From: Saprospiraceae bacterium
Lineage (GTDB): Bacteria; Bacteroidota; Bacteroidia; Chitinophagales; Saprospiraceae
Direction of reading: 5' to 3'
DNA: 64,000 nt
Assembly (NCBI GenBank): GCA_016715105.1
Contig: JADKBO010000006.1
Coordinates: forward strand, 186,001-250,000
In this document: positions 36,674 through 48,069 of the stretch, piece by piece
Position numbering within the stretch: position 1 is the first letter of the stretch
Layout of the letters: the number at the start of each line of letters is the position of its first letter
Translations under genes and position numbers: made by a program
The notes under the pieces: generated by a model
Told to the model about the DNA's origin: nothing
Seen by the model: only the letters and a program-made list of their open reading frames with translations
Databases searched by the model: none

Positions 36674-38068
36674 AGGATCCGCTTTCCCTCCTGCCTCTTT
36701 TACCACTTGACCAACAAAAAAGCCAATGAGTCCTTTTTTCCCAGACTTATACTCTTTTACTTTATCTGGAAAGTCTGCCATAATTTTATCAATGATGGCG
36801 TCTACGAAATCTTGGTTTTCGCTGGTCAAAAGATTGAGTGAAGCTGCTAACTTGGCTACTGATTCATTCTGATTGGTCAGTAACTCAGGTAGTAGGTTTT
36901 GATAAGCTGCTGATTTTGAAATTTTCCCCTCACTTATCAAGTCTATTAATTCAGTTATTTGTGATTGAGTGAGCACTTTGGTAATACTAATACCTTTTTC
37001 TTTGGCTTCTGGCAAAAGTTTGAGCACTACCAAATCTGCCAATTCCTTTTTATTTTCAACGTTTTTACTCAACGAGATATAATCAACTCCATAACTCTTT
37101 TCTTCGGTCAGTATCTCTGCATGATGACTGGCCAATTGATGCTCATTGATCAAAGTCGTTTTGAGCGTATCTGGAAGATAGTCTATCGTCTCACCAATTT
37201 TAGCAATTTTCTCAGGGCTTAAAAGAATGGGAGCCAAGTCAGGTTCAGGAAAATAACGGTAATCATTTTCTGTTTCTTTCTTCCGCATTGGTCGCGTTTC
37301 TCCTTTTTCAGGATCAAAAAGCATCGTGGTTTTGTGGATCACTTCTCCACGCTCCAACATTTTTATTTGTACTGCTGACTCATATTCCACAGCCGTTTTT
37401 GCAAATCTTTTGGAATTAACGTTTTTCACTTCGCGGCGCTCACCATATTGTTCTTGGCCCATTGGTCGCACAGAAATGTTACAATCACACCTGATCGAAC
37501 CTTCTTCCATATTTCCATCAGAAACATCGAGGTATTGGACCACTTTTTGCATGTAGGCCATAAAATCATGCACCTCTTGGCCTGATCTGAAATCTGGCTC
37601 CGTTACTAATTCTAGAAGTGGTGTTCCTGCTCTGTTATAATCGATCAGAGAATAACTATCTGATTGATCGTGACTGGACTTTCCAGCATCTTCCTCCATG
37701 TGAATGTGATGAATTCGAATGGTTTTTTCTCCATCTCCAGTCGGGAAAGTCACCTTACCTCCTACACAAACTGGACGCCCATCTTGCGTAATTTGATAAC
37801 CTTTTGGAAGGTCTGGGTAGAAATAATTTTTGCGATCGAAGTAATTATATTCATTGATCTGGCATCCAAGGGCTAGGCCAAGTTTCACTGCTTTTTCCAA
37901 ATGTGCAATATTTCCAACAGGCAAGGTTCCTGGAAGAGCCAAAGTCACTGGGCTGATATTCTCATTTGGTGAAAGATTGAATTCATTCTTCTCTGGACCA
38001 AATGCTTTTGCCTTTGTATTCAACTGAATGTGTACTTCCAAACCAATGACCGTCTCGTATGCCCTCAT
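36572..38068 (-). CDS. gatB: Asp-tRNA(Asn)/Glu-tRNA(Gln) amidotransferase subunit B, with repeat-derived C-terminus
   Basis: 498 aa. GatB works with GatC and GatA to amidate mischarged Glu-tRNA(Gln) or Asp-tRNA(Asn). Family motifs: YETVIGLEVHIQL, LALPGTLPV, FDRKNYFYPDLPKGYQITQ, VTEPDFRS, EGSIRCDCNISV, RYFPEPDLAP and a C-terminal YqeY-like domain ending GLIGFFVGQVVKEAGGKADP. After that Pro (codon 36676-36674) the sequence is purely the translated 38-bp repeat (RWRGCRGWKLAE...). The last roughly 10 family residues are thus replaced by a repeat tail of about 34 residues. gatA and gatC are not adjacent. Confidence 0.95.
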   Translation of the reverse strand: MRAYETVIGLEVHIQLNTKAKAFGPEKNEFNLSPNENISPVTLALPGTLPVGNIAHLEKAVKLGLALGCQINEYNYFDRKNYFYPDLPKGYQITQDGRPVCVGGKVTFPTGDGEKTIRIHHIHMEEDAGKSSHDQSDSYSLIDYNRAGTPLLELVTEPDFRSGQEVHDFMAYMQKVVQYLDVSDGNMEEGSIRCDCNISVRPMGQEQYGERREVKNVNSKRFAKTAVEYESAVQIKMLERGEVIHKTTMLFDPEKGETRPMRKKETENDYRYFPEPDLAPILLSPEKIAKIGETIDYLPDTLKTTLINEHQLASHHAEILTEEKSYGVDYISLSKNVENKKELADLVVLKLLPEAKEKGISITKVLTQSQITELIDLISEGKISKSAAYQNLLPELLTNQNESVAKLAASLNLLTSENQDFVDAIIDKIMADFPDKVKEYKSGKKGLIGFFVGQVVKEAGGKADPRWRGCRGWKLAETAGGGAGGGNSRKPLAGVQGV

Positions 38069-38094
38069 ATAAAATTATGTGTCTGATGATGGCG

Positions 38095-38102
38095 CAAACT
38101 TA
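38095..38102 (-). promoter_or_regulatory. -7 promoter box of gatB
   Basis: TAAGTTTG on the minus strand, 27 bp upstream of the gatB ATG. Confidence 0.45.
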
Positions 38103-38121
38103 CAGAATAGATTATATACCA

Positions 38122-39150
38122 TCAAATGAAAAGCAGACTGATCGCACTGACGAACAAAACACACATGCAATAGATAAACACATAGGCAATCAACAAGACC
38201 GATAACCTTAAGAAATATTTGAACCAACTATCTTTATAAAATAGTCTGATACTTACCGGAACGTATAAAATTGCGAACGTAGATCCCATTTCTCCCAATG
38301 TATCTGATGAAATCCAAGACTCTGGTATGATGGAATTCATTAGAATTAAAATGCTCATCATTAGAAATAGACCCGAGTGAACATAGAGATTGAAAGTAAG
38401 ATGCTCAATAAAATAATGTTTGTGCCGCCAATAAACCAATTTTGCAAACATTGACATCAGTATGGTATTGATGATAAAGGCCCAAGACAAATTATTGATC
38501 AAAAATTTGGTACTGCCTATTGGGTTGAAAATGTATTTCATGTATTGCTTCAGTACAAGCTTATCCAACCAACTAGTGATGTGTTTCTCCTTGATGATGC
38601 TATCAGCTGATTTATAATAAATATCCTGCAGAGATACTTTTTTCAATACATCGGAGATAGAAGTAAATTCAAAAATACTATCCTTGGTATCACCAAACAT
38701 TTCAGATCGCATTTTCCTGATCGCTGCAGTATCGTTCATGTATTTGACTACCAATGTATCAAACTGCGCTCTTTTTACAGCTGATTCACCCCTGAGCGTT
38801 GAACTATTCTTTGCCAGTTGATCCAAGTTTGGCAAAAAGTACATAAATAAAGCAAATAATAAAAAAATTGAAAAAAGGAATGTTTGTGTCGGTAAAAAAT
38901 ATGATTTGCGACGACCAGCAATATACTCCTTTGTCAAAAAGTGTGGTCTGTAAATGTTTTTAATGGTGCGGAAAAACCTAGAATTGAAATTGAAAATGTT
39001 TGAAAACAGTTCATTAAAAATGTGCTTTGCAGATAAATCACTGGATAATCTGTGCTGACCACAATTGGAGCAAAATTCCTCTTGACCTGCATAGGGTTGT
39101 TGACAATTGAGGCAGTAGTTGTGTTTGGGATCTGGTTTTTTACTCGCCAT
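38122..39150 (-). CDS. DUF3667 domain membrane protein with zinc ribbon
   Basis: 342 aa. An N-terminal zinc ribbon has two CxxC pairs (YCLNCQQPY and FCSNCGQHR). The DUF3667 core follows (FNSRFFRTIKNIYRPHFLTK, EYIAGRRKSYFLPTQTFLFS). About five hydrophobic segments and a soluble loop (residues about 115-190) make up the rest. Inner-membrane protein of unknown function. Confidence 0.85.
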   Translation of the reverse strand: MASKKPDPKHNYCLNCQQPYAGQEEFCSNCGQHRLSSDLSAKHIFNELFSNIFNFNSRFFRTIKNIYRPHFLTKEYIAGRRKSYFLPTQTFLFSIFLLFALFMYFLPNLDQLAKNSSTLRGESAVKRAQFDTLVVKYMNDTAAIRKMRSEMFGDTKDSIFEFTSISDVLKKVSLQDIYYKSADSIIKEKHITSWLDKLVLKQYMKYIFNPIGSTKFLINNLSWAFIINTILMSMFAKLVYWRHKHYFIEHLTFNLYVHSGLFLMMSILILMNSIIPESWISSDTLGEMGSTFAILYVPVSIRLFYKDSWFKYFLRLSVLLIAYVFIYCMCVLFVSAISLLFI

Positions 39151-39562
39151 ATGCTATTCAAAATTTTCTTTTGTAAATATACCATACGAATATAGATTTG
39201 GCCCTTTTCCTTATGCAATTTTAATCGATAGCTTCCTCATTCAATTTAAACATGAAGAGCATGAGGAATTCAAGACTTTCATTTTTGATTCAAAAGCGAA
39301 TAGCTGAATAGTTACTTAGAAATTAAAAAATAGAGACTATTCACGAGTACTTGCCAATACTCGAAAGCAAATATTATAAAATCCTTCAATATTTAATTCA
39401 TACTATTTCAGCAGTTTAACTAAAAGTGGTGTAAAATTCGGCATAATAATTGCACTACTATATATAGTCATATTAGCAATTTTTATAATATGTTTTAATG
39501 TATTGAAAATGAGCTAATTATGAATTATAACCACACATAGTAATCATATAAAATTTTATCCG
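39151..39562. other. Gene-free intergenic stretch
   Basis: 412 bp of AT-rich sequence. I see no gene, terminator or clear promoter box; it must contain the 5' region of the giant T9SS protein gene. Confidence 0.5.
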
Positions 39563-42500
39563 ATGGATATTGGATTTGCAATTTTGAGCAGGCTGAAGGT
39601 AAATTTCTCAAAAATAATTTTGAGCAGCGCCTTATTATTTTTTGGGGTTTCGCTTTGGAGTCAAGGTGAAGTCAATTGCGCTGAGCCGATAACTGTCTAT
39701 AATCAGCCTGGGCAGTGCGGATCTACAGTGACCATCCCAAGTTTTTGTGAGGGTCAGCCAGCAAATACGAGTTTTTATACTGTGGGAATTCATGACGTAA
39801 CCATCAATTGTGGGCAGACAGCATGTGTGGTGCGTGTGACTGTTTTGGATGGTGAAGGTCCAATTTTTCCTTCATGTGGGCCAGTAACGCTTACTTTGAC
39901 ATCTGGTGCCTGTGGCCCAAATGCACTTGAATTGGTTCAGCCAATAGACAACTGTGACGCACTTGCTGCATTGACCATTTTACCAGCTAATGGAAACCCT
40001 TATCCAATAAATCATGAATTTGGGCCTGGTTTTTATAACTTGTCATACATCGTGCGGGACCGATCCAATAACTCAAGCATTTGTTCTTTTGGTTTGACAG
40101 TTCTTGGGGTGCCAAATAGAGTAACTTCAATCACCTGTTATAAAGACCTCAACCTATCGGTTGATCAAAATTGTGAAATCGTTGTCACTCCTTTGATGAT
40201 GTTGGAAGGTGGCCCATATGGTTGTCTGGACGAATACATTGTGACCGTTTTTGATCCCAATAATAATCCAATAGGAAATACAATACCATATAAATATTTG
40301 AATCAACCATTGAAAACAGAAGTTCTGTCTCCAGATGGTAATCGCTGCTGGGGATTGGTTACTTTGGAAGATAAAGCGCCACCAGTTTTGGAGTGCGACC
40401 CTATCTATACCACTTGCAAGGGGGATATCAAACCTGGATCTTTACTTCCAACTAAAATTACATACAAAGCACAAGCAACAGATAGTATTATTCCAGCCGG
40501 AGCGCCAGTAACCAGAACATTCAATGTGGATGTATTTGGTTTAAACGATGGCAGTATTACGGACATCAACGTGCTTTTAGATATTCAACACACCAATATA
40601 TCTCAATTATCGGCAAAGCTAATGGCACCAGACGGGACCATGATCCAGTTGTTTAATGGGATTGGCACGTGTACCAACGACGATATTTACGTGTTTTTTG
40701 ATGATGAAGCCACACTCACCAATGCCCAGCTTGATGATAGTTGTGGTACAGTTTCACCAGCAGTAGATGGAAGGTATCAACCCTTACAATTATTGGCAAA
40801 CCTTGAAGGAATAGATCCGACCGGTATTTGGCAATTTATCATTACTGATAGTGGAGCGAGTGATGGAGGCAAAATTAATAGCTTGCAAATTACTTTTGAG
40901 CAAACAGGTAATACCATTGCCTTTCCAACCAGCAATGACATTACCTATCAAATGACTGCTAAACAGACTTTTTTGGTTCAAGGATTGGACAATTGCACAG
41001 ATGCTACTTTGACATACAAAGACAGCATACAAAAACTTGATTGCACGAGTCCTTTTGAATCCATTGTTTACAGAACTTGGCATGCAGAAGACAAGTTTGG
41101 CAATCAAGCCATTCCTTGCACACAATTGATTTACGTTTATCGCAACGATATTTCTTCTTTGATTTGGCCAAAAAACTTCGATGATCTAGATACAAATTCT
41201 CTATCGTGTTTACTTTTTCCAGATACCATTCCAGGCCCAATAGTAACTGGAATGCCTCACGGTGACTTTTGTAGCACGGTCCAGATTTTCCCGTATGAAG
41301 ATGTGTATTTTCCTGGATGTGGCAACAGTTATAAAATATTGAGAAGATGGAAAGTCAATGATTGGTGTACAGGCCGGATTCTATTTCATGACCAGATCAT
41401 CAAGGTGGCTGATCATGATGGGCCTGAATTATTATGTCCAAATGATACCATAGTTTCCGCGCAATATGACGAATGTGCCTTGGACTTTAAACCAAAACGT
41501 CCTACCGTGCTGCGCGAATGTTCAGATAGCGTTTATTTTGAATTGAGCTATTACATACCCTACGAAGATGAAGAAGTAGATTTTTCTGAGGTGATTTTTT
41601 CCAGAGATGGTGTCATTGGAGATTCCATTATTTTGGATCTTGCTTTTGGAGAATATTACATCAAATGGATCGCAGTAGATGAGTGCCGAAACCAATCTGA
41701 ATGCATTCAAAAGGTGACCATCAACGATCAAATCTCACCAGTTGCCGTTTGTAAGCAATTTACAACAGTAAGTATCGGAGCAGCAGGTGGTGCAGAGGTT
41801 GATGCAAGAAGTTTTGATGATCTTAGTTATGACAATTGCGAAATTGTAAAATACGAGGCTGCAAAAATGGTAGACATATGCAACAACATGCCCAATGTCT
41901 TCAAAGAAAAATTAAGATTTTGCTGTGAAGAAGTTGGAAAATCCATCATGGTTGCCTTCAGGGTTACAGATGCCTCTGGCAACAGCAATACTTGTATGGT
42001 AGAAATAAAAGTAGAAGACAAACTTCCACCATACCTGATTTGCCCTGATGATATTACGATCAATTGTACAGAAGATTACCGCGATACAAGCATCACTGGA
42101 TTTCCTTTATATGGTGATAATTGTGCTGTAACCGGTCCACCTACTTTCAAAGATTCTGTCAAAATCGATCAATGCGGTCGTGGACTCGTCATTCGTACTT
42201 GGTCTGTGATGGACAAAAGAGGTTATAAAACCACGTGCAAACAATACATCTATCTGATCAATAACAACCCTTTCAGTGAAAAATACATCATTTGGCCTAT
42301 GGATTTGGATACTAGTAATTGTACAGCCAATTTGCATCCCGATTCTTTGCCAGTGAAATTTGCAAGACCCATCATCAATTACAAAGATTGCAGTCTGACA
42401 GCTGTGAACTATAAGGATCAGGTTTTTGAGTATGCACCTGGATCTTGTGTCAAAGTGCTCAGAAGATGGACAGTACTCGATTGGTGTAATTACAATGAAA

Positions 42501-44360
42501 AAGAACACCTCGGTATTTATGAACACGTACAAATTTTAAAAATTTCTAATCATATGGCGCCTGTTTTTGATAGTTGTCAAGATGTGACGGTCAATGTCTT
42601 TGACAAATGTGAGGGCAGAGTTATACAAAGTAGATCAGCGAAGGATGATTGCACTCCTTCTAATAAGATAAAATATTATTACACGATCGACTTATACAGT
42701 GATAATGTAAATGACAATATTTTTGGAAATGCAGATAGTTTTAATCGAATATTGCCAGTAGGTAAACACAAAATAAAATGGACTGCAGATGATTTGTGTG
42801 GTAATGTTGGGGTCTGTACTTATATCCTTACAGTCAGAGATGGGAAAAAACCAACTCCTTATTGCCTAAGCAGTGTGACCACGGTAGTGATGCCATCAAG
42901 TGGAAATATTGCCATCTGGGCAAAAGATTTTGACTATGGAAGCTCCGACAATTGCACACCAAAAAATAAACTGAAAATCTCGTTCTCTTCCAATGTAAAT
43001 GATACAGGAAGAATCATCAGTTGTGCCGATATACCAGACGGTAGACAGGTAACAATACCATTACAAATGTGGGTGACGGATGAAGCAGGTAATCAAGAAT
43101 ATTGCGACGTACATCTAGTGGTCCAGGACAACACTGGCAACATTTGTCCCGACAATAACAATCCTTTATTAAAGTACAGTGGGGATGTGGTTTCTGAGGG
43201 AGGCGACCCGATAGGCGGTGTAAATGTAAAATTACAAAACAGTGGATTTGAAAAAATTTACGACACAAAACCGGACGGTAAATTTGAATTTACTAATGTC
43301 CGCGGTGATGCAAGCTATGAGTTGTCAGCCAGCAAAAAAGACAACATCAAAAATGGCCTCAATACCATTGATTTGATTTTAATACAAAGACACATTTTGT
43401 CACTAACCAAGTTTAAAACGCCTTATAAAATCCTGGCTTCAGATTTTAATAAAGATGGAAAATCCAATGTGCAGGACTTGGTTGGAATTCGCAAAATCAT
43501 CCTGGGAATTGATGCCACTATGCCCAATAATGGTAGTCCCTGGAGATTTGTTGACGCTGCAAGTATGGAGGGTACAGAATTCAACAACATGACTTTTTCT
43601 GAGGTCATACAACTGCAACCTTCTTTTGGAAACAATACCAATCTTAAATTTATTGGAATACGATTGGGAGATGTGGACGACAGTGCTGTCAAATCATTTG
43701 GAGAAAATATATTGAATCCAAGAAATAAGGATTTCGCTCATGTTTCATTGAAAGAAAGTGAGGAAGGCACTGTGGATGTGTATTTGAAAGATATGGAAAA
43801 ACTCCACGGACTGCAATGGAAATTGGCTGGATTCAAAGATGAGTTGCCAACTATCATCAATGGTCAATTGCAAATTGCGCCAGAGAACTGGATCGTGAAT
43901 GCAGAAGGATTTTTGACAATGACATGGTTTGTGGCCGAAGCTGAAAAAATAAACAGTGATTTGCCTATTTTCTCCATAAAAACAAAAAAAACAGTCCTTT
44001 AGGGAAATGACATTGCGAGATGCCGATTTCAATCAAGCATATTCAGAAAATCTGGAAATAAAATATATGATGCTTGAAAAATCTGGTTTAGTTGATACTG
44101 ATTGGCATTTGACACAAAACATACCCAATCCTTTCAATGACAGAACAAACATTGGCGTTGATTTACCTTCACCAGCAGTAATCACTTTCAGGGTATTTGA
44201 TGGTTTGGGTAGATTGATCATCAATCGACAGGAAACCCTACAAAGAGGTAAAAACCAAATCACTATTGAGACCACTGAATTGACAGGCACAGGCCTTTAT
44301 ATTTATGAGGTAACCAATAATGGCGTGAGGAAAATGGGCAAAATGATGGTAACGGAATAA
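39563..44360 (+). CDS. Giant T9SS cargo protein with HYR-like repeats, P-domain and dockerin-like segment (3' frameshift)
   Basis: About 1598 aa. A signal (1-34, ending LWSQ) is followed by repeated Cys-rich HYR-like modules (e.g. ILCPDDITINC type, KDNCTP, CVKVLRRW). A proprotein-convertase P-like domain is at about residues 300-455 (ISQLSAKLMAPDGT, GIWQFIITDSG). A CarboxypepD_reg-like module (DVVSEGGDPIGGVNVKLQNS) precedes a dockerin-like Ca segment (DFNKDGKSNVQDLVGIRKI). The T9SS type A sorting domain is at the end (NIPNPFNDRTNIG, GLYIYEVTNNGVRKMGKMMV). The frame is broken at the A8 run 43984-43991; one A fewer joins the parts. Predicted to be surface-exposed or secreted. Confidence 0.9.
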
Positions 44361-44419
44361 TCAATTTATCGTCCTCAAAAAAATGTTTGTATCTTTGAAA
44401 TGTATAAAAACTTAGTCCA

Positions 44420-44799
44420 TTGACAGATAAGATCAAACCAGTATTTCATCGTCGTATCTTTTGGGACGTAGATTTTTGATTACGATGCACAATTTTGTCA
44501 TAGAACGTGTTTTTGAGAGAGGTGACGTTGATGATATCCGCAACTGCCGGAGGTATTATGGTGATGAAAAAGTAAGGGAAGCATTATTAAATGCTAAATT
44601 TTTACCTTTATCCAGAATATATTTGGCAAGTGCCGTTATTGATAGACCTATTGAAGCATTGAGGACTTTTGTACATGTGTCCTCAGCCATCTACTTTGAT
44701 GATGCCGAGGATAGCGAAGACCCTGTAAGCCTCAATGGTTTGGATTGGAATGATGTGAAAAATATCATCCGGGAGAAAGTACGAAACTATTTAGCCTAG
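44420..44799 (+). CDS. DUF6922-like small protein (probable 5' frameshift)
   Basis: The frame from 44461 reads NFVIERVFERGDVDDIRNCRRYYGDEKVREALLN, which resembles DUF6922-type proteins. These normally begin with an FWDxDF motif. That motif (RRIFWDVDF) is present just upstream in another frame that starts at TTG 44420 and stops at 44477. A one-base change in the T5 run 44473-44477 would connect them. Function unknown; related small proteins often accompany nucleotidyltransferase or toxin-antitoxin-like genes, but none is seen here. Confidence 0.6.
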
Positions 44800-44835
44800 G
44801 AGTGAAGTCTACCATCTTTTACTAATTCATAAAAC

Positions 44836-44866
44836 AAAAAAAGCCCAATCACTTGAGCTTTTTTTT
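44836..44866. terminator. Bidirectional rho-independent terminator
   Basis: AAAAAAAGCCCAA / TTGAGCTTTTTTT, a 13-bp stem with one mismatch and a 4-nt loop, lies between two convergent genes. Confidence 0.85.
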
Positions 44867-44901
44867 AATTTAAATTTATTTTATGTTTGAAATGGGATGG
44901 C

Positions 44902-45291
44902 TTACTTTTTGCCAAAAACAATGACATTGGCTTTACCTCTCAGGATGCCTTTAGTATCATACAAAAATTCCAATCTGTCAATTCTCCTCCTGTTTCCTGG
45001 TAAATCAATTACTCTACTTTCTTCACCTTGGTGGAAGTTTTTTTGAATGGCAACATTCATCCTTTCTCCGTTTTCAAATACGATATCAAAGTCTGTCATA
45101 TCCAAACCGCTGTCAACCACTTTTATTTTGATTGCTTTGAAAACATCATTTCCTCTCACTTTCAAAATATCTCTATCTTTTCCATAACTTGCTTCCTTTT
45201 GACCAATGACAACCCACTTGGCCTGAACTGTAAAAGCCGATCCAACAAGCAAAGAAAGGCCCAACATTAAAAACAACAACGTACTTTTCAT
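44902..45291 (-). CDS. Small secreted protein, DUF2541-like
   Basis: 129 aa from the ATG at 45291, where the signal peptide begins (MKSTLLFLMLGLSLLVGSAF). The mature part, WVVIGQKEASYGKDRDILKV then VFKAIKIKVVDSGLDMTDFD and the ending KANVIVFGKK, resembles DUF2541-type periplasmic proteins of about 130 aa. Function unknown. Confidence 0.72.
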   Translation of the reverse strand: MKSTLLFLMLGLSLLVGSAFTVQAKWVVIGQKEASYGKDRDILKVRGNDVFKAIKIKVVDSGLDMTDFDIVFENGERMNVAIQKNFHQGEESRVIDLPGNRRRIDRLEFLYDTKGILRGKANVIVFGKK

Positions 45292-45402
45292 TTTTTCAAT
45301 TTTTATGGTGTAATGAATTAATTGCTCTTTAGAGTATGAAGAACCAGGTAGGTTAAATCTGTCCATTCTATTTAATAATTTTTTAACAATCTTAAATAAT
45401 TT

Positions 45403-47508
45403 CTAGCTGATCAAAGCCCAGTTACCACCATTTTTTTGCGTGGCTCTCAAGTAATTTCTTATCCGAATGTTTTTGGCAAGTTCAAGCGTAGGATCATCTT
45501 CCAAGATTTGCTCCGCTAGGTGTCTGGCCACGGTCATGATGCGTTGATCTTTTATCAAATTAAGTAATTTAAAACTGGTAACTCCACTTTGTCTCGTCCC
45601 TTCGATTTCACCCGGGCCTCTCAATTCCAAATCAACCTCTGCGATATCAAAACCATTGTTGGTCGCGCACATGGTTTTGATCCTCGTTCTTGCATCATTA
45701 GATAGTTTATCCCCCGACATCAGTAGGCAATAGGATTGGTCAGCACCCCTTCCTACCCTTCCTCGCAGTTGATGCAATTGAGACAAACCAAAACGCTCGC
45801 AATTTTCAATAATCATGGTGGTCGCATTGGGTACATTGACGCCTACCTCGATGACCGTTGTTGCCACCATGATGTGAGTGACTTTTTTCACAAAACGGTC
45901 CATTTCAAAATCTTTATCCTTGGCTTTCATCCTTCCATGCACAACAGAAATTTGATAATCTGGCCTCGGAAAATTGTGAAGCAACCGCTCGTATCCTTGT
46001 TGCAAGTCTTTCAAATCCAAAGTAGCTGATTCTTCTATCAGTGGGTAGACAACATAAATTTGGTTGCCATTTGCGATTTGTTCTTTCATAAATTCATAAA
46101 CCCGAGGTCTGTGAGATTCATATCGATGGACGGTGACGATGTCCTTCCTACCGGGAGGTAATTCATCAATCACACTTACGTCCAGGTCACCATAAAGTGT
46201 CATGGCCAGTGTTCGTGGTATGGGAGTAGCTGTCATAACCAAAATATGCGGAGGCAAATGGTCGGTCTTTCCCCACATACTAGCCCGCTGAGCAACACCA
46301 AATCGATGTTGTTCGTCTGTAATTGAAAGTCCCAAGTTTTTGAAAACCACCTTTTCTTCAAATACTGCATGGGTTCCGATCAGTATGTGAATATCACCTA
46401 CAGCCAATTGTTCCAAAATTGCTTGCCTGGGTTTTCCCTTTATACTGCCTGACAGAAAAGCCACCTTTACTTCCATCTCTTTGAGTTGATTGGAGATGGT
46501 CGCATAATGCTGCTGGGCTAGAATTTCTGTGGGTGCCACTAAACAAGTCTGGTAGCCATTGTCAATAGCAAGCAGCATACTCAGTAAAGCTACAATGGTT
46601 TTTCCACTGCCTACATCACCTTGCAACAAACGATTCATTTGTTTGCCACCACCTACATCCGATCTGATTTCTTTAATGACCCTTTTTTGCGCATTTGTTA
46701 GTTCAAAAGGAAGGTGTTTGGAGTAAAAAGTATTAAAAATTGGACCAACATTTTCAAAAATTTCCCCTTTTAAGGTAAGTTTTCTAGTTGCTTTGGTGAA
46801 CAACATTTGGATTTGAAGGAAGAAAAATTCTTCAAACTTGATCCGATTGTGGGCATGCATTTTTTGAGCTTCATCTTTGGGGAAGTGGACCCAATGGATG
46901 GTTTCAAATCTGGTTGGCAACTTTAACCGGGCAACAATCTCGTCTGGTAAATTTTCTGGGAAATCTGCAGGACTTACCTTTTCTAATATATTTTTTACAA
47001 GTTTTCTCCTACCCTTGGCATCTAGTCCAAGGCCATCCAATTTTTCTGTCGAACTGTAAACAGGATCAAATGTTTGGTGGAGTGCCACATCATTTTGGAA
47101 CTCTTCCATTTCTGGATGTGCAATACTTGCTTTGCCTCCAAACACATTTACTTTACCATAAATGATGTATTCCTTGCCTTCCTTCAAAATCTCCTCAAGC
47201 ATTTTTATTTTCTGAAACCAAACCAGTTCCAAAAAACCACTGGAGTCCTTGATCAAGGCACTGAGGCGATGTCTATTATTCTTTCCTTTTATTTTTTCAA
47301 GGGTAATGAGTTGTCCTTTGACCAGGGCTATATCGCCATCAGCCTTCAATTCATTGATGAGTTGCACCTTGGTTTTATCAATATATCTAAAAGGATATTG
47401 TTGGAGTAAATCCATAGGGCACTTCACACCTAGTTCGGATCTGAGTGCTTCACCTCTTACCGGGCCGACACCTTTTAAAAATTCTATATCCTGAATAAGG
47501 AAACTCAA
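45403..47508 (-). CDS. recG: ATP-dependent DNA helicase RecG
   Basis: 701 aa, normal length. RecG remodels stalled forks and Holliday junctions. An N-terminal wedge (OB) domain (about 50-160) is followed by helicase motifs: GDVGSGKT (I), DEQHRFG (II), TATPIPRTL (III) and GRVGRG (VI). The frame is intact. It is divergent from rbfA. Confidence 0.97.
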   Translation of the reverse strand: MSFLIQDIEFLKGVGPVRGEALRSELGVKCPMDLLQQYPFRYIDKTKVQLINELKADGDIALVKGQLITLEKIKGKNNRHRLSALIKDSSGFLELVWFQKIKMLEEILKEGKEYIIYGKVNVFGGKASIAHPEMEEFQNDVALHQTFDPVYSSTEKLDGLGLDAKGRRKLVKNILEKVSPADFPENLPDEIVARLKLPTRFETIHWVHFPKDEAQKMHAHNRIKFEEFFFLQIQMLFTKATRKLTLKGEIFENVGPIFNTFYSKHLPFELTNAQKRVIKEIRSDVGGGKQMNRLLQGDVGSGKTIVALLSMLLAIDNGYQTCLVAPTEILAQQHYATISNQLKEMEVKVAFLSGSIKGKPRQAILEQLAVGDIHILIGTHAVFEEKVVFKNLGLSITDEQHRFGVAQRASMWGKTDHLPPHILVMTATPIPRTLAMTLYGDLDVSVIDELPPGRKDIVTVHRYESHRPRVYEFMKEQIANGNQIYVVYPLIEESATLDLKDLQQGYERLLHNFPRPDYQISVVHGRMKAKDKDFEMDRFVKKVTHIMVATTVIEVGVNVPNATTMIIENCERFGLSQLHQLRGRVGRGADQSYCLLMSGDKLSNDARTRIKTMCATNNGFDIAEVDLELRGPGEIEGTRQSGVTSFKLLNLIKDQRIMTVARHLAEQILEDDPTLELAKNIRIRNYLRATQKNGGNWALIS

Positions 47509-47652
47509 TTTGTCTTTTCGCGTTTATATATTAACAAGGCAAAATAATAAAAAGCCACAAGTTTGAAAAAATTATCGCAGTACTGAAAACATCAGCGGAA
47601 TATTCAAAAAAGAATAATGTGATCCAACAATGGTGTTCATTGGACTTTCCAA

Positions 47653-47683
47653 TTGTTTAATCGTATTTTGAATAGTATATTTG
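47653..47683 (+). promoter_or_regulatory. Bacteroidota-type promoter of rbfA
   Basis: TTG (47653-47655), a 20-nt spacer, then TATATTTG (47676-47683); the rbfA ATG is 22 bp further. Both boxes match the phylum consensus. Confidence 0.72.
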
Positions 47684-47705
47684 CAAATATCAACAAAAAG
47701 TAGGG

Positions 47706-48059
47706 ATGGAATCTAAGAGGCAATTGCAGGTGGGAGAAATGATCAAAAGGAACTTTAGCTACGTTTTACAAAGTCATGGCTCCTTTATTTATGGCCAAGT
47801 TTTGGTCTCAGTTACCAATGTGGTCATGTCTCCAGATATGGCTCAATGCAAGATTTATTTGAGCATTTACGGAACAGAAGAGAAAGAAGAGGTGCTTTTC
47901 CACATCAACGAACATCTTCCGCAATTAAAAAACGAATTGGTACACCGCATCAGAAAACATGTGAGGAGAATTCCAACTGTGGCTGTTTATATGGATGAAA
48001 CGCTTGATGAAATGTATAAAGTAGACGAGCTTTTTCAAAACATCAAAAAAGACTCTTAG
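47706..48059 (+). CDS. rbfA: Ribosome-binding factor A
   Basis: 117 aa KH-type protein that helps 30S subunit maturation. It starts with the helical RQLQVGEMIKRNFSYVL, followed by VSVTNVVMSPDMAQCKIYLS and the IRKHVRRIPTVAVYMDETLD end typical of RbfA. It is first in a three-gene run (next genes at +10 bp and then a 4-bp overlap). Confidence 0.93.
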   Translation: MESKRQLQVGEMIKRNFSYVLQSHGSFIYGQVLVSVTNVVMSPDMAQCKIYLSIYGTEEKEEVLFHINEHLPQLKNELVHRIRKHVRRIPTVAVYMDETLDEMYKVDELFQNIKKDS

Positions 48060-48069
48060 CTGCATTGCA

